A DNA stretch of 64,000 nt from NCBI GenBank assembly GCA_963711065.1, contig CAVQCO010000008.1, positions 100,544-164,543 of the forward strand, in the 5' to 3' direction. This document shows, one piece after another, positions 33,987 to 41,958 of the stretch. This DNA is from Bog-473 sp963711065 (GTDB lineage: Bacteria > Actinomycetota > Acidimicrobiia > Acidimicrobiales > RAAP-2). Position 1 is the stretch's first letter, and each line of letters begins with the position of its first letter. The notes under the pieces were generated by a model. It saw only the letters and a list, made by a program, of their open reading frames with translations, was not told the origin of the DNA and ran no database searches. The position numbers and the translations under genes were made by a program.

Positions 33987-35341
33987 CTTCGGAGGAATTC
34001 CGCCACGCGGAAGGCAAGGTCGAGCGACTGGCGGGCATTGAGCCGAGGGTCGCACGTCGTCGTGTAGCGGGCCCCGAGGTCGCCCTCGAGGATCTCCTCG
34101 GCCCCACCCAGGCACTCGGTGACGTCGTCGCCGGTCAGCTCCACGTGCACCCCCCCCGGCCAGGTGCCCTCGTCCCGGTGCACGTCGAAGAAGGAGCGGA
34201 GCTCCGAGAGGATGTCGTCGAAGCGGCGGGTCTTTCGCCCGCCCTCGCTGGTGAACGTGTTCCCGTGCATCGGGTCGCAGGCCCACACCACCGGGTGGCC
34301 CTCGGCCTCCACGGCGCGCAGGATCGGGGGCAGGAGCTCCCCGATCCGTTCCGCCCCGAGCCGGGTGACGAGCGTGAGGCGACCCGGGAGGCGGTCGGGG
34401 TTCAGGCGCTCGCACAGGGCCACCACCTCGTCGGGGGAGCAACCCGGGCCGACCTTGCAGCCCACGGGGTTGCAGATGCCAGAGACGAATTCGACGTGGG
34501 CACCGTCCAGCTGGCGTGTGCGGTCACCGACCCAGACCATGTGGGCCGAGCAGTCGTACCAGTCACCCGTGAGCGAGTCCATGCGGGTCAGGCACTCCTC
34601 GTAGGGGAGGATCAGCGCCTCGTGGCTCGTGAAGAAGTCGACCTCGTGCAGGCCCTCCTCGGCCCCCAGGTCGATGCCGCACGCCGCCATGAACCGCAGC
34701 GCCCGGTCGATCTCCGATGCGATCCGCTCGTAGCGCTGCCCCTCGGACGAGGACGCAACGAACTGCTGGTTCCACAGGTGTACCTGTGACAGGTCGGCGA
34801 AGCCGCCCTTGGTGAACGCGCGCAGGAGGTTGAGCGTCGACGCCGACTGTTGGTAGGCGGCGACGAGGCGCTCCGGGTCAGGTGTGCGCGCCTCGCGGTC
34901 GAACGCATCGTCGTTGACGATGTGCCCGCGGAACGACGGCAGTTCCACATCGCCCACCCGCTCGGTGTCGGCTGTGCGCGGCTTTGCGAACTGGCCCGCG
35001 ATACGGCCCACCTTCACCACGGGGACACCGGCCGCATAGGTCAGCGCCACCGCCATCTGCAGGATGATCTTGAGCTTGTCGCGAATGGAGTCGGCAGTGA
35101 ACTCCGCGAAGGACTCGGCGCAGTCGCCCGCCTGCAGCAGGAAGGCCTCGCCGTTGGCCACCGCCGCGAGCTCCGCCGTCAGGTGTCGCGCCTCTCCGGC
35201 GAAGACGAGCGGCGGCAGGGTGGCCAGGCGCGCCTCGGCCTTCTTCAGCGCGTCCGCGTCGGGCCAATCCGGCTGTTGCGCGGCGGGGAACTTCCGCCAG
35301 GACGCGGCGCTCCAGGAGGAAGACTCGGGTCGGCTCGTCAC
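33983..35341 (-). CDS. aroG: Class II 3-deoxy-7-phosphoheptulonate (DAHP) synthase
   Basis: This enzyme joins phosphoenolpyruvate and erythrose 4-phosphate in the first step of the shikimate pathway. The 452-residue length and the motifs FLLQAGDCAESF, KVGRIAGQFAKPR, SHEALILPYE, CKVGPGC and CDPMHGNT are those of the plant-like class II enzymes found in actinobacteria. The metal ligands expected are Cys in AGDC, His in MHGN, Glu in VHVELTGDDVTEC and Asp in TTCDPRLN, all present. GTG 35341 follows TAACCT by six bases. The stop overlaps the secreted-protein TTG. Confidence 0.97.
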   Translation of the reverse strand: MTSRPESSSWSAASWRKFPAAQQPDWPDADALKKAEARLATLPPLVFAGEARHLTAELAAVANGEAFLLQAGDCAESFAEFTADSIRDKLKIILQMAVALTYAAGVPVVKVGRIAGQFAKPRTADTERVGDVELPSFRGHIVNDDAFDREARTPDPERLVAAYQQSASTLNLLRAFTKGGFADLSQVHLWNQQFVASSSEGQRYERIASEIDRALRFMAACGIDLGAEEGLHEVDFFTSHEALILPYEECLTRMDSLTGDWYDCSAHMVWVGDRTRQLDGAHVEFVSGICNPVGCKVGPGCSPDEVVALCERLNPDRLPGRLTLVTRLGAERIGELLPPILRAVEAEGHPVVWACDPMHGNTFTSEGGRKTRRFDDILSELRSFFDVHRDEGTWPGGVHVELTGDDVTECLGGAEEILEGDLGARYTTTCDPRLNARQSLDLAFRVAEFLRS

Positions 35342-35347
35342 CGCACC

Positions 35348-35353
35348 AGGTTA
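35348..35353 (-). promoter_or_regulatory. -10 box TAACCT of a leaderless aroG promoter
   Basis: On the minus strand TAACCT is followed by six bases and GTG 35341. Only six bases separate it from the divergent TAGGAT box of the oxidoreductase gene, so the two promoters overlap and should compete for polymerase. Confidence 0.5.
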
Positions 35354-35359
35354 ACGCCG

Positions 35360-35365
35360 TAGGAT
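35360..35365 (+). promoter_or_regulatory. -10 box TAGGAT of a leaderless oxidoreductase promoter
   Basis: TAGGAT is followed by eight bases and ATG 35374, with no Shine-Dalgarno sequence. Its -35 region would fall on the aroG start codon. Confidence 0.5.
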
Positions 35366-35373
35366 CGCCCCTC

Positions 35374-36303
35374 ATGGCCGCCTTCCGGTTCACCCTGCAG
35401 GCCTCGCAGGCAGCATCCCCCGCTGCGTGGCGCGATCTGGCGCGCAAGGCGGAGGACATGGGCTACTCGACCCTCTACGTGCCCGATCACCTCGACGACC
35501 AGTGGGCCCCGATGGTCGCCCTCACGGTCGCGGCCGAGGCGACCACGACCCTGCGCGTCGGGACCCTCGTCCTCGACAACGACTTCCGGCACCCGGTCGT
35601 CCTGGCCAAGGAGGCCGCCACCCTCGACGTGGTCTCCGGTGGCCGCTTCGAGCTCGGCATGGGCGCGGGCTGGATGACGACCGACTACCGACAGTCGGGA
35701 ATCGTGATGGACAAGCCGTCGGTGCGGGTGGCACGACTGGGCGAGAGCCTCGAGATCATGCGCGCCATGTGGCAATCCGGCCGCGCCACCTTCGAAGGCG
35801 ACCACTACAGCGTCACGGAGGCCATCGGCTCCCCGGCGCCGGTGTCGCCCGGTGGGCCGCCACTGGTCATCGGTGGCGGGAGCAAGCGCATCCTCACCCT
35901 GGCCGGGCAGTACGCCCGGACGGTGAGCATCGTGCCGAGCCTGGCTGCCGGCTATGTCGGGCCCGAGGTGGCGGCCGAGTCGGTGGTGGAGAAGTACAGC
36001 GACCGGGTGCGCTGGGCCAGAGAGGCCGCGGGGGAGCGCGCCGGCGACCTCGAGTTCCAGTGCTGGACCGTGGCGGTGCAGGTCGTCCCGAACGCCGACG
36101 AGGTGCTGGAGTCGCTTGCGCCGCTGTTCAACCTCACGCCCGACCAGCTGCGCGCTGCGCCCGTCGCGCTGATCGGCACGGCGGGCGAGATCACCGAGAC
36201 GCTGCGCAAGCGGCGAGAGGAGCTCGGTTTCAGCAACATCGTCGTGCACGAGGCGGAGATGGACGCGCTGGCGCCGGTGATCGCCGAACTTGCCGGCACC
36301 TGA
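35374..36303 (+). CDS. LLM-class (luciferase-like) F420-dependent oxidoreductase
   Basis: The 309-residue TIM-barrel protein begins MAAFRFTLQASQAASPAAW and has the family segments DMGYSTLYVPDHLDD, LRVGTLVLDNDFRHP, RFELGMGAGW and PLVIGGGSKRIL, which line the cofactor pocket. It most resembles the TIGR03621 group of F420-dependent enzymes; the substrate is unknown. F420 rather than FMN use is inferred from the family. The start is fixed by the -10 box eight bases upstream. Its end overlaps the nadD start by 14 bases. Confidence 0.88.
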   Translation: MAAFRFTLQASQAASPAAWRDLARKAEDMGYSTLYVPDHLDDQWAPMVALTVAAEATTTLRVGTLVLDNDFRHPVVLAKEAATLDVVSGGRFELGMGAGWMTTDYRQSGIVMDKPSVRVARLGESLEIMRAMWQSGRATFEGDHYSVTEAIGSPAPVSPGGPPLVIGGGSKRILTLAGQYARTVSIVPSLAAGYVGPEVAAESVVEKYSDRVRWAREAAGERAGDLEFQCWTVAVQVVPNADEVLESLAPLFNLTPDQLRAAPVALIGTAGEITETLRKRREELGFSNIVVHEAEMDALAPVIAELAGT

Positions 36304-36895
36304 GCCCCCTGTCCGGATCGGGATCCTCGGCGGGACGTTCGACCCTCCCCACGTCGGCCACGTTGCCGCGGCGCGCGCGGCCGTGGAGCGGCTGAACCTC
36401 GATCGCCTGCTCCTCGTCGTGGCCAACGACCCCTGGCTGAAATCGGGACAGCGAGCGATCTCCTCGGCAGAGGACAGGTACGCGCTCACCGAGGCCCTGG
36501 CCGGGGAGATCCCCGGGGCGGAGGCCAGCCGCCTCGAGATCGACCGGGGTGGCCCCAGCTATTCCGTCGACACGGCCGAGGCGGTCCTCGCTTCCGCGGG
36601 GCGCCCGATCGAGATGTTCCTGGTCGTCGGCTCGGACCTGGTGCCCGAGCTGGGCTCCTGGCACCGACCCGAGGACCTGGCCCGCCTCGTCACGTTGGCC
36701 GTGGTGTCCCGGCCCGGCGACGCGGCGCCCGGCGTCCCGCCGGGTTGGCGGGTCGCCCGGGTCGACGGTCCGCAGGTCGATGTCTCGAGCTCGCAGGTCA
36801 GGGACCTGCTGGCCGGCGGCAGCCCGGTCGAGGGGCTCGTGCCCGAGTCGGTTATCCGTTGCATCCGCCGCCGCGGTATGTACGCTGTGCGGTAG
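36290..36895 (+). CDS. nadD: Nicotinate-nucleotide adenylyltransferase
   Basis: NadD makes deamido-NAD from NaMN and ATP. The 201-residue protein has the nucleotidyltransferase motif GILGGTFDPPHVGH at its N-terminus and the second motif as VSSSQVRDLL (ISSTxxR equivalent) near the C-terminus, with GSDLVPELGSWH between. TTG 36290 is the only start that keeps the whole first strand; it lies inside the end of the oxidoreductase gene. It is followed at once by a small gene and rsfS, the usual actinobacterial order, here separated from proA by 13 kb. Confidence 0.95.
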   Translation: MPAPEPPVRIGILGGTFDPPHVGHVAAARAAVERLNLDRLLLVVANDPWLKSGQRAISSAEDRYALTEALAGEIPGAEASRLEIDRGGPSYSVDTAEAVLASAGRPIEMFLVVGSDLVPELGSWHRPEDLARLVTLAVVSRPGDAAPGVPPGWRVARVDGPQVDVSSSQVRDLLAGGSPVEGLVPESVIRCIRRRGMYAVR

Positions 36896-37099
36896 ATGAG
36901 TGCCATGCCGGCCGGGTGGACGGAGCTGTCGGACAGTCCCCACGTGGGTACGGCCCCTGCCCGGGCCCAGCGGCGGGCGGAGCGCCGGGCGGAGCAGAAG
37001 CTGGCGAGGCGATCCCGTCAGCGTTGGGCGGTTGCGGCGGGCTCCGTCCTCGTTGCCGCCTTCGGGCTCACCGTAGGGGTCCTGGACGTGCTCCATTGA
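36896..37099 (+). CDS. Small single-pass membrane protein between nadD and rsfS
   Basis: The 67-residue product has a polar N-terminal third, a run rich in Arg/Ala/Glu (RAQRRAERRAEQKLARRSRQ) likely to be a charged helix, and one C-terminal transmembrane helix (about 46-65, VAAGSVLVAAFGLTVGVL). ATG 36896 follows the nadD stop with no gap, and its stop overlaps the rsfS TTG, so all three are translationally coupled. I do not recognise a family; the layout is that of a tail-anchored protein. Confidence 0.6.
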   Translation: MSAMPAGWTELSDSPHVGTAPARAQRRAERRAEQKLARRSRQRWAVAAGSVLVAAFGLTVGVLDVLH

Positions 37100-37485
37100 C
37101 CCCAGGGTTGGACGTGCACGTCCAGCTACCCCCGGCCGCGGCCACCGCCGCAGAGTCGGCCGACGCCAAGCTCGGGCGCGACACCGTCGTGCTCGCCATG
37201 GGGGAGTTGTTCGGCGTGGTCGACGCCTTCGTGATCACCAGTGCGCAGAACACCCGTCACGTGCGCACACTGGTCGAGGAGATCGAGCGCTGTATCAAAG
37301 AGGCGCATGGCACCACCCCCCTCCGCATCGAGGGTCAGCAGGACGCCACCTGGGTGCTGATGGACTACGGCGACTTCATCGTCCACGTGTTCCTGCAAGA
37401 AACGCGGGACTACTACGACCTCGAACATCTCTGGTCGGGTGCGCCGCGCGTCCCCTGGCGGCGCGACGTCGAGAACGCGGGCTGA
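37096..37485 (+). CDS. rsfS: Ribosomal silencing factor RsfS
   Basis: RsfS (DUF143) binds L14 and blocks subunit joining when nutrients are short. The 129-residue protein has the family core ESADAKLGRDTVVLAMGEL, FVITSAQNTRHVRTLVEEIE and the signature WVLMDYGDFIVHVFLQETRDYYDLEHLW. TTG 37096 overlaps the previous stop (TTGA); GTG 37114, seven bases after AGGG, is an equally good start. It ends 13 bases before the convergent lipoprotein gene. Confidence 0.95.
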   Translation: MTPGLDVHVQLPPAAATAAESADAKLGRDTVVLAMGELFGVVDAFVITSAQNTRHVRTLVEEIERCIKEAHGTTPLRIEGQQDATWVLMDYGDFIVHVFLQETRDYYDLEHLWSGAPRVPWRRDVENAG

Positions 37486-37498
37486 GCGGCCTTCCCGC

Positions 37499-38086
37499 TC
37501 AGGACACCACGTTGAGGAACTGGATCAGGTAGACGGGTCCGGCCACCTGGGAACCGTTGGCGATCGGGACGCTCGTGCGCTGCCCGTCGATCTCGAAGAT
37601 CACGCCCGTGCTGAGGCCGTTCTCGGTGGCCACCGTGGCGACGAGCTGCGCCACGGCGAGCTCGGTCGAGGTGCCGGTGATCTGCCCGAAGGCGCTGTTC
37701 ATGTTCACGGTCACCACGTTGCCCTGCGTCGTGGCCGACAGCACCGCCACGTCGCTCGGGATGGCGGTGAAGACCCCGCCGGCCGTCTCGGCGTTGGTGG
37801 GCCCCGCGAGCATCGACGAGATGATCGACAGGAGGGGTGCGGGTGAGGCGACGACACGGGGTTCGGGCTGCAGTTGGTTTTGGGAGTTGAGGAAGAAGAC
37901 CTTGACCTCCACGAGCGAGGAGAGCTTGGGCAGTGTCGTCGTGGTCGTGGGGAGGTGCGGGTCGAGGAGGTCGAAGGGCACCTTCGACGGCGCGATGGAG
38001 CTCGGCGCACCCTGGGTCGGGATGGAGCAGCCGGCGGCGAGGAAGGCGACGGCGAGCACGCCGAACGCGGCGAGGCGGCGGGTCAC
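37499..38086 (-). CDS. GerMN-domain lipoprotein (LpqB-like, short)
   Basis: The 195-residue product has a lipoprotein signal peptide with lipobox FLAAGC (Cys20), a Pro/Thr linker, and one GerMN domain (about 58-170: VEVKVFFLNSQNQL, VTVNMNSAFGQ, AVAQLVATVA). Mycobacterial LpqB, encoded right after mtrB, has the same N-terminal layout plus a beta-propeller and is about 580 residues; the propeller is missing here. Overlap with the mtrB stop by four bases (ATGA) supports the same partnership. It probably sits on the outer face of the membrane and modulates MtrB. Confidence 0.85.
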   Translation of the reverse strand: MTRRLAAFGVLAVAFLAAGCSIPTQGAPSSIAPSKVPFDLLDPHLPTTTTTLPKLSSLVEVKVFFLNSQNQLQPEPRVVASPAPLLSIISSMLAGPTNAETAGGVFTAIPSDVAVLSATTQGNVVTVNMNSAFGQITGTSTELAVAQLVATVATENGLSTGVIFEIDGQRTSVPIANGSQVAGPVYLIQFLNVVS

Positions 38087-39504
38087 GCGTCCCCTCCCGG
38101 TTCGTCGCCGTCGGAGAGGACCGGCAGCGACAGCACGAAGCGGGCGCCGCCGCTGGGCGAGGACTCGACCCGGACGCCTCCCTTCATGACCCGCATGTGC
38201 TCGGCCACGAGCGCCAGACCGAGTCCCGTGCCGGTCCCCGTGCCGCGCCGGCCCGACGCCGAGCCGCGGTAGAAGCGTTCGAACACCTTGGTCCGCTCCT
38301 GGGGGTCGATGCCGGGGCCCGCATCGTCGACGGTCACCTCGACCTCGTCGTCGTCGCCGGGCCCGACGGCGATCTCGGTGACCCCACCCCCGTAGTGCGA
38401 AGCGTTCTCCATCAGGTTGACCATGACCCGCTCGAACCGGCGCTTGTCCACCCCGACCCGCCAGGCCTGCACACCCGGGTCGACGTGCACCTCGGGCGGG
38501 GCACCGTGACCGTGGCCGTCCATGTGCCCGAAGCCCGCCACGACGGAGCGCTGCACGAGCTCGGAGACGTTGACCTCCTCGAGGAAGACGTCGACGGAAC
38601 CGGCGTCGGCGCGCGACATCTCGAGCAGGTCGCCGACCATCCGCTGGAACCGGTGCAGGTCGTCACTGAGGAGCTGGAGGGCCCGTTGGGAGCGGACCGG
38701 CAGCTCGTCCCGGTCCGCCTCGAGCACCTCGAGGGCGGCGCCCAGCGTGGTCAGGGGAGACCGCAGTTCGTGACTGACGTCGGAGTTGAATCTCGCTTCC
38801 CGCTCGATGCGCTCCTGGAGCTGGTCCACCATCGCGTTGAAGGAGTTGGTCAGCCCCTCGAGGTCGGGGTCGGCCGCGGCGGGATCGAGCCGGGTGTCGA
38901 GCTCGCCCCCGGCGATGGCGCCGGCGGCCCGCGACACGTCCGCCAGTGGCCGCAGGGATCGTTCGCTGGCGAAGCGGCCGAGCGCGATCCCGAGGAGCGT
39001 CGTGACGACACCGGCGCCGAAGAGGGTGAGCGCGAGCACGCGCAGCGTGTGGTCGAGATCCGACAGGTCGAAGACCTCGAAGTAGGCGGCCTGCACCGAC
39101 GGGACCGGCACCCCGACGACGATCTCGGCCGTGCCGTGGGCGGTCCGGTACGTCTGTGTCGCCGCCGTCCCGGTCAGGACCACCTGCCGCAGCCGGGTCG
39201 GAATGGACGAGGCGTTCACCGAAAGAGACGAGACATAGGACTTGGACTGGTGGTACAGGACAGAGTGCGCGTCGGTCCCGGCGTCGATCGATGCCAGGAG
39301 CGAGACGTAGTGGGTGTTGCCCGACTGGAGCTCGCTCCGCACCAGCACGGCGTTGGCGAAGGCCTGGTGCTGCGCCGCCGTCTCGCGCCCGGCCAACAGG
39401 AAGTGCCGCGTCGTGAAGTAGGAGAGCCCGCCCATGAGGATGGAGAGCACCAGCGCCCCGAGCCCGAAGACGGCCGTGATGCGGGCGCCGATGCCCAGCT
39501 TCAT
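38083..39504 (-). CDS. mtrB: MtrB-like sensor histidine kinase
   Basis: The 473-residue kinase has two transmembrane helices (about 10-32 and 177-200) flanking an extracellular domain, then a HAMP domain, the H-box FNSDVSHELRSPLTTL (His near 250), and the ATPase N, G1 and G2 boxes in NLMENASHYG, DDAGPGI and GTGTGTGLGLALV. Its order after an OmpR-family regulator and before an LpqB-like lipoprotein gene identifies it as the MtrB orthologue, which couples envelope state to cell division and wall hydrolase genes in actinobacteria. It starts one base after the mtrA stop. Confidence 0.9.
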   Translation of the reverse strand: MKLGIGARITAVFGLGALVLSILMGGLSYFTTRHFLLAGRETAAQHQAFANAVLVRSELQSGNTHYVSLLASIDAGTDAHSVLYHQSKSYVSSLSVNASSIPTRLRQVVLTGTAATQTYRTAHGTAEIVVGVPVPSVQAAYFEVFDLSDLDHTLRVLALTLFGAGVVTTLLGIALGRFASERSLRPLADVSRAAGAIAGGELDTRLDPAAADPDLEGLTNSFNAMVDQLQERIEREARFNSDVSHELRSPLTTLGAALEVLEADRDELPVRSQRALQLLSDDLHRFQRMVGDLLEMSRADAGSVDVFLEEVNVSELVQRSVVAGFGHMDGHGHGAPPEVHVDPGVQAWRVGVDKRRFERVMVNLMENASHYGGGVTEIAVGPGDDDEVEVTVDDAGPGIDPQERTKVFERFYRGSASGRRGTGTGTGLGLALVAEHMRVMKGGVRVESSPSGGARFVLSLPVLSDGDEPGGDA

Positions 39505-39505
39505 G

Positions 39506-40189
39506 TCAGGGCACCAGCTTGTAGCCCATGCCCCTGACGGTGAGTATGTGCTGGGGCACCGCAGGATCCGCCTCGACCTTGGTGCGCAGGCGCCGGATGT
39601 GGACGTCGACGAGGCGCCCGTCCCCGAAGTAGTCGTAGCCCCAGACCCGGTCGAGCAGCTGCTCCCGGCTCAGCACCTTGTTGGGGCTCGCTGCCAGCTC
39701 GCAGAGCAGACGGAACTCGGTGCGCGTGCAGTGGACCTCGTCGCCGTTGAGACGTCGCAGCACGCCCTGCTCGGGCAGCAGCTGGAGGTCCCCGAACGTC
39801 AGGGCGCCCGGCTCCTCCTCCGCCGGGCGGGCGCGGCGCAGGAGGGCGCGAATACGCGCGGCCAGCTCCTTGGCGACGAACGGCTTGGTCACGTAGTCGT
39901 CCGCCCCGGCCTCGAGCCCGGCCACCACGTCATGGGTGTCGGCCCGGGCCGTGACGATGATGATCGGCACCGCACTGCTGCGACGCAGGGCCCGACAACA
40001 TTCGAACCCGTCCATCCCGGGCAGCATCAGGTCGATCAACGCGACGTCGGTCGGTGCCTCGGCGAACAGGTCGAGGCCCTCCTCGCCGCTGGCGGCGTCC
40101 CTTACCTCGTAGCCCTCGCCCTCGAGGGCGAGGCGCATGGAGGACCTGATCCGCTCATCATCCTCGACGACCAGAATGCGCCCGCTCAT
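39506..40189 (-). CDS. mtrA: MtrA-like OmpR-family response regulator
   Basis: The 227-residue regulator has a receiver domain (ILVVEDDERIRSSM; phosphoacceptor Asp in VALIDLMLPGMDG, about residue 53; Lys in DDYVTKPF) and a winged-helix DNA-binding domain ending with DVHIRRLRTKVEADP and VRGMGYKLVP. ATG 40189 follows GGAGG closely. The frame runs open upstream through the binding-protein gene, which is a shadow. It lies 11 bases downstream of that gene and is probably expressed with it. Confidence 0.93.
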   Translation of the reverse strand: MSGRILVVEDDERIRSSMRLALEGEGYEVRDAASGEEGLDLFAEAPTDVALIDLMLPGMDGFECCRALRRSSAVPIIIVTARADTHDVVAGLEAGADDYVTKPFVAKELAARIRALLRRARPAEEEPGALTFGDLQLLPEQGVLRRLNGDEVHCTRTEFRLLCELAASPNKVLSREQLLDRVWGYDYFGDGRLVDVHIRRLRTKVEADPAVPQHILTVRGMGYKLVP

Positions 40190-40200
40190 CCGCCTCCAGC

Positions 40201-41862
40201 TCAGCTGATCCAGATCTGCGTCGGCCAGACCGAGCCGCCGATCATGCCGTAGACCGGCTGGCCCTGCGGCGAGGTCGGGTTGTTGAAATTCTGCACCGTC
40301 GGGTTCCCGATGACGGCCCACACGGCCCGGTCCGTCCAGAGGTACGGGAGGTCCAGGGCGAGGCGCTTGTTGACCGTCCGGTAGGCCGCGCTCCGCACGC
40401 TGGGTTCGGTGCTGGCGCGCCCGGCCAGGAGCGCGGTCTCGATCGTCGGGTCGGCGTTGCGCGCCATGTTGATGGACAGCGAGCCGGAGCTGACGGTGGT
40501 GGTGCTCCAGAAGATGTAGTTGAGGTCGGGGTCGACGGCCCCGAACTGGCGCCAGCCCAGCGCCTGGTACTTGCCGGCCAGGGCGTTGTTGATCGTCTGG
40601 TTCTGCTGCACGATGTTCGTCTTGACCTGGAAGCCCACCGCCTGCCACGCCTGCTCGAGATACTGCGCCGCCCGGATGGCCGCCGGGGAGTTGGTGGAGC
40701 CGTAGGAGAAGGTGATCGGCCCGCCGCTGGCGTGGGCGGCTTGCCGCACCAGCTTGGCCGCCTGCGACGGGTTGTAGGCGGGGTACTGGGTGGACGAGTA
40801 GTACGGCGACCCCGGGGTGAACAGGCCGGTGCTCACGGGGAGCACCCCTTCGTCGATGACCTTGGCGTACTGGGTCCGGTTGATGGCCATCGCCGCGGCG
40901 CGGCGCACATTGGCGTTGTTGAACGGCGGGGCCAGGCAATTGAGCTGGACGCAGTTCATGTCGGGCTCGCCGGCGACGCGCGTGCTGTCGTCGATGTAGG
41001 AGTAGCTCCGGTTCCCCCGGTACTGCGTGATGATCTGGGGCGTGTCGGTGATCATCAGGTCGATCGTCCCCGACTTGAGGGCCTCCGAGCGCGCCGACTC
41101 GTCCGGGATCGGTTTGAACGTGATCTGCGACAGGTAGGGCAGACCCGGTCGCCAGTAGTGCGGGTTGGCGGTGGCCGTGAAATGGTCGTTGGGGACCCAC
41201 TCGCTGAACACGAAGGGGCCCGTGCCGACGGGGTGGGACGTCCCGTTGGGGTTGGCCAGCATGGAGGGCGCCACGACGTAGGCGATCTGGCCTCCGATCC
41301 CGCCCGCCAGGTAGTAGGGGAACGGGACCCAGGGCGACTTGAACGTGATGGTCACCGCCAGCGGCCCCGTCTGGGCGATCGACTGCAGCGTGGGGTTGAT
41401 GACGACGCCGGTCAGCACCGACTTCGAGTGCGCCTCGAAGTTGGCCAGCAGGGCGGCGCCGTTGCACGGCGTCCCGTCGTGGAAGACGAGGTTGGGTCGC
41501 AGGGTGACCGTCCAGCTCGTGGAGGAGGAGTTCGCCACGACGGACTCGGCCAGGTAGGGCGCCCAGTCCCCGTTGGCGGTGACGCACGTGAGGGGGTCGA
41601 AGACGGTGCGGGCGTACATCACGCCGACCTCGTCGAAGCGCGCCTGGGTCGGGTCGAAGCCCTGCTCCTCGGCGTCCACGCCGAAGGTCAGCGTGCCGCC
41701 CTTCTTCGGCGTGGCCTTCGTGACCCCGTTGCGCCCCGGGCCGTTGGTCACGGCGCCCGCGATCCCGTCCCAACCCACGCCCATGGCCGATGCTCCCGCA
41801 ACGCCCGCGGCCGCCGCCGCGCCACCGGCGAGCAACGTGCGGCGATCGAATTTCGAGACCAT
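40201..41862 (-). CDS. Extracellular solute-binding protein, family 5 (peptide/nickel type), Tat-exported
   Basis: The 553-residue protein has a Tat signal (DRRTLLAGG followed by an Ala-rich helix), then the family-5 fold: GGTLTFGVDAEEQGFDP, VTLRPNLVFHDGTPCNG, VGTGPFVFSEW, VRRAAAMAINR and the typical long C-terminal lobe. Such proteins capture oligopeptides or similar ligands for ABC importers. No permease or ATPase gene is nearby; instead mtrA follows after 11 bases. A Shine-Dalgarno GGGAGGG precedes ATG 41862. It may therefore act as a ligand sensor for MtrB, or be an orphan served by another transporter. Confidence 0.9.
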   Translation of the reverse strand: MVSKFDRRTLLAGGAAAAAGVAGASAMGVGWDGIAGAVTNGPGRNGVTKATPKKGGTLTFGVDAEEQGFDPTQARFDEVGVMYARTVFDPLTCVTANGDWAPYLAESVVANSSSTSWTVTLRPNLVFHDGTPCNGAALLANFEAHSKSVLTGVVINPTLQSIAQTGPLAVTITFKSPWVPFPYYLAGGIGGQIAYVVAPSMLANPNGTSHPVGTGPFVFSEWVPNDHFTATANPHYWRPGLPYLSQITFKPIPDESARSEALKSGTIDLMITDTPQIITQYRGNRSYSYIDDSTRVAGEPDMNCVQLNCLAPPFNNANVRRAAAMAINRTQYAKVIDEGVLPVSTGLFTPGSPYYSSTQYPAYNPSQAAKLVRQAAHASGGPITFSYGSTNSPAAIRAAQYLEQAWQAVGFQVKTNIVQQNQTINNALAGKYQALGWRQFGAVDPDLNYIFWSTTTVSSGSLSINMARNADPTIETALLAGRASTEPSVRSAAYRTVNKRLALDLPYLWTDRAVWAVIGNPTVQNFNNPTSPQGQPVYGMIGGSVWPTQIWIS

Positions 41863-41945
41863 CAGCCCTCCCTTACCCGAACCCAGCGGACCCCCCGAAG
41901 GTTCGCGGGCGACGATAGTGCCCGGGACCACCTGCGTGGGGGCGG

Positions 41946-41951
41946 TACCGT
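41946..41951 (+). promoter_or_regulatory. -10 box TACCGT of a leaderless xer promoter
   Basis: TACCGT is followed by seven bases and GTG 41959. It covers most of the in-frame GTG 41950, arguing for the later start. Confidence 0.4.
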
Positions 41952-41958
41952 GGATCCC

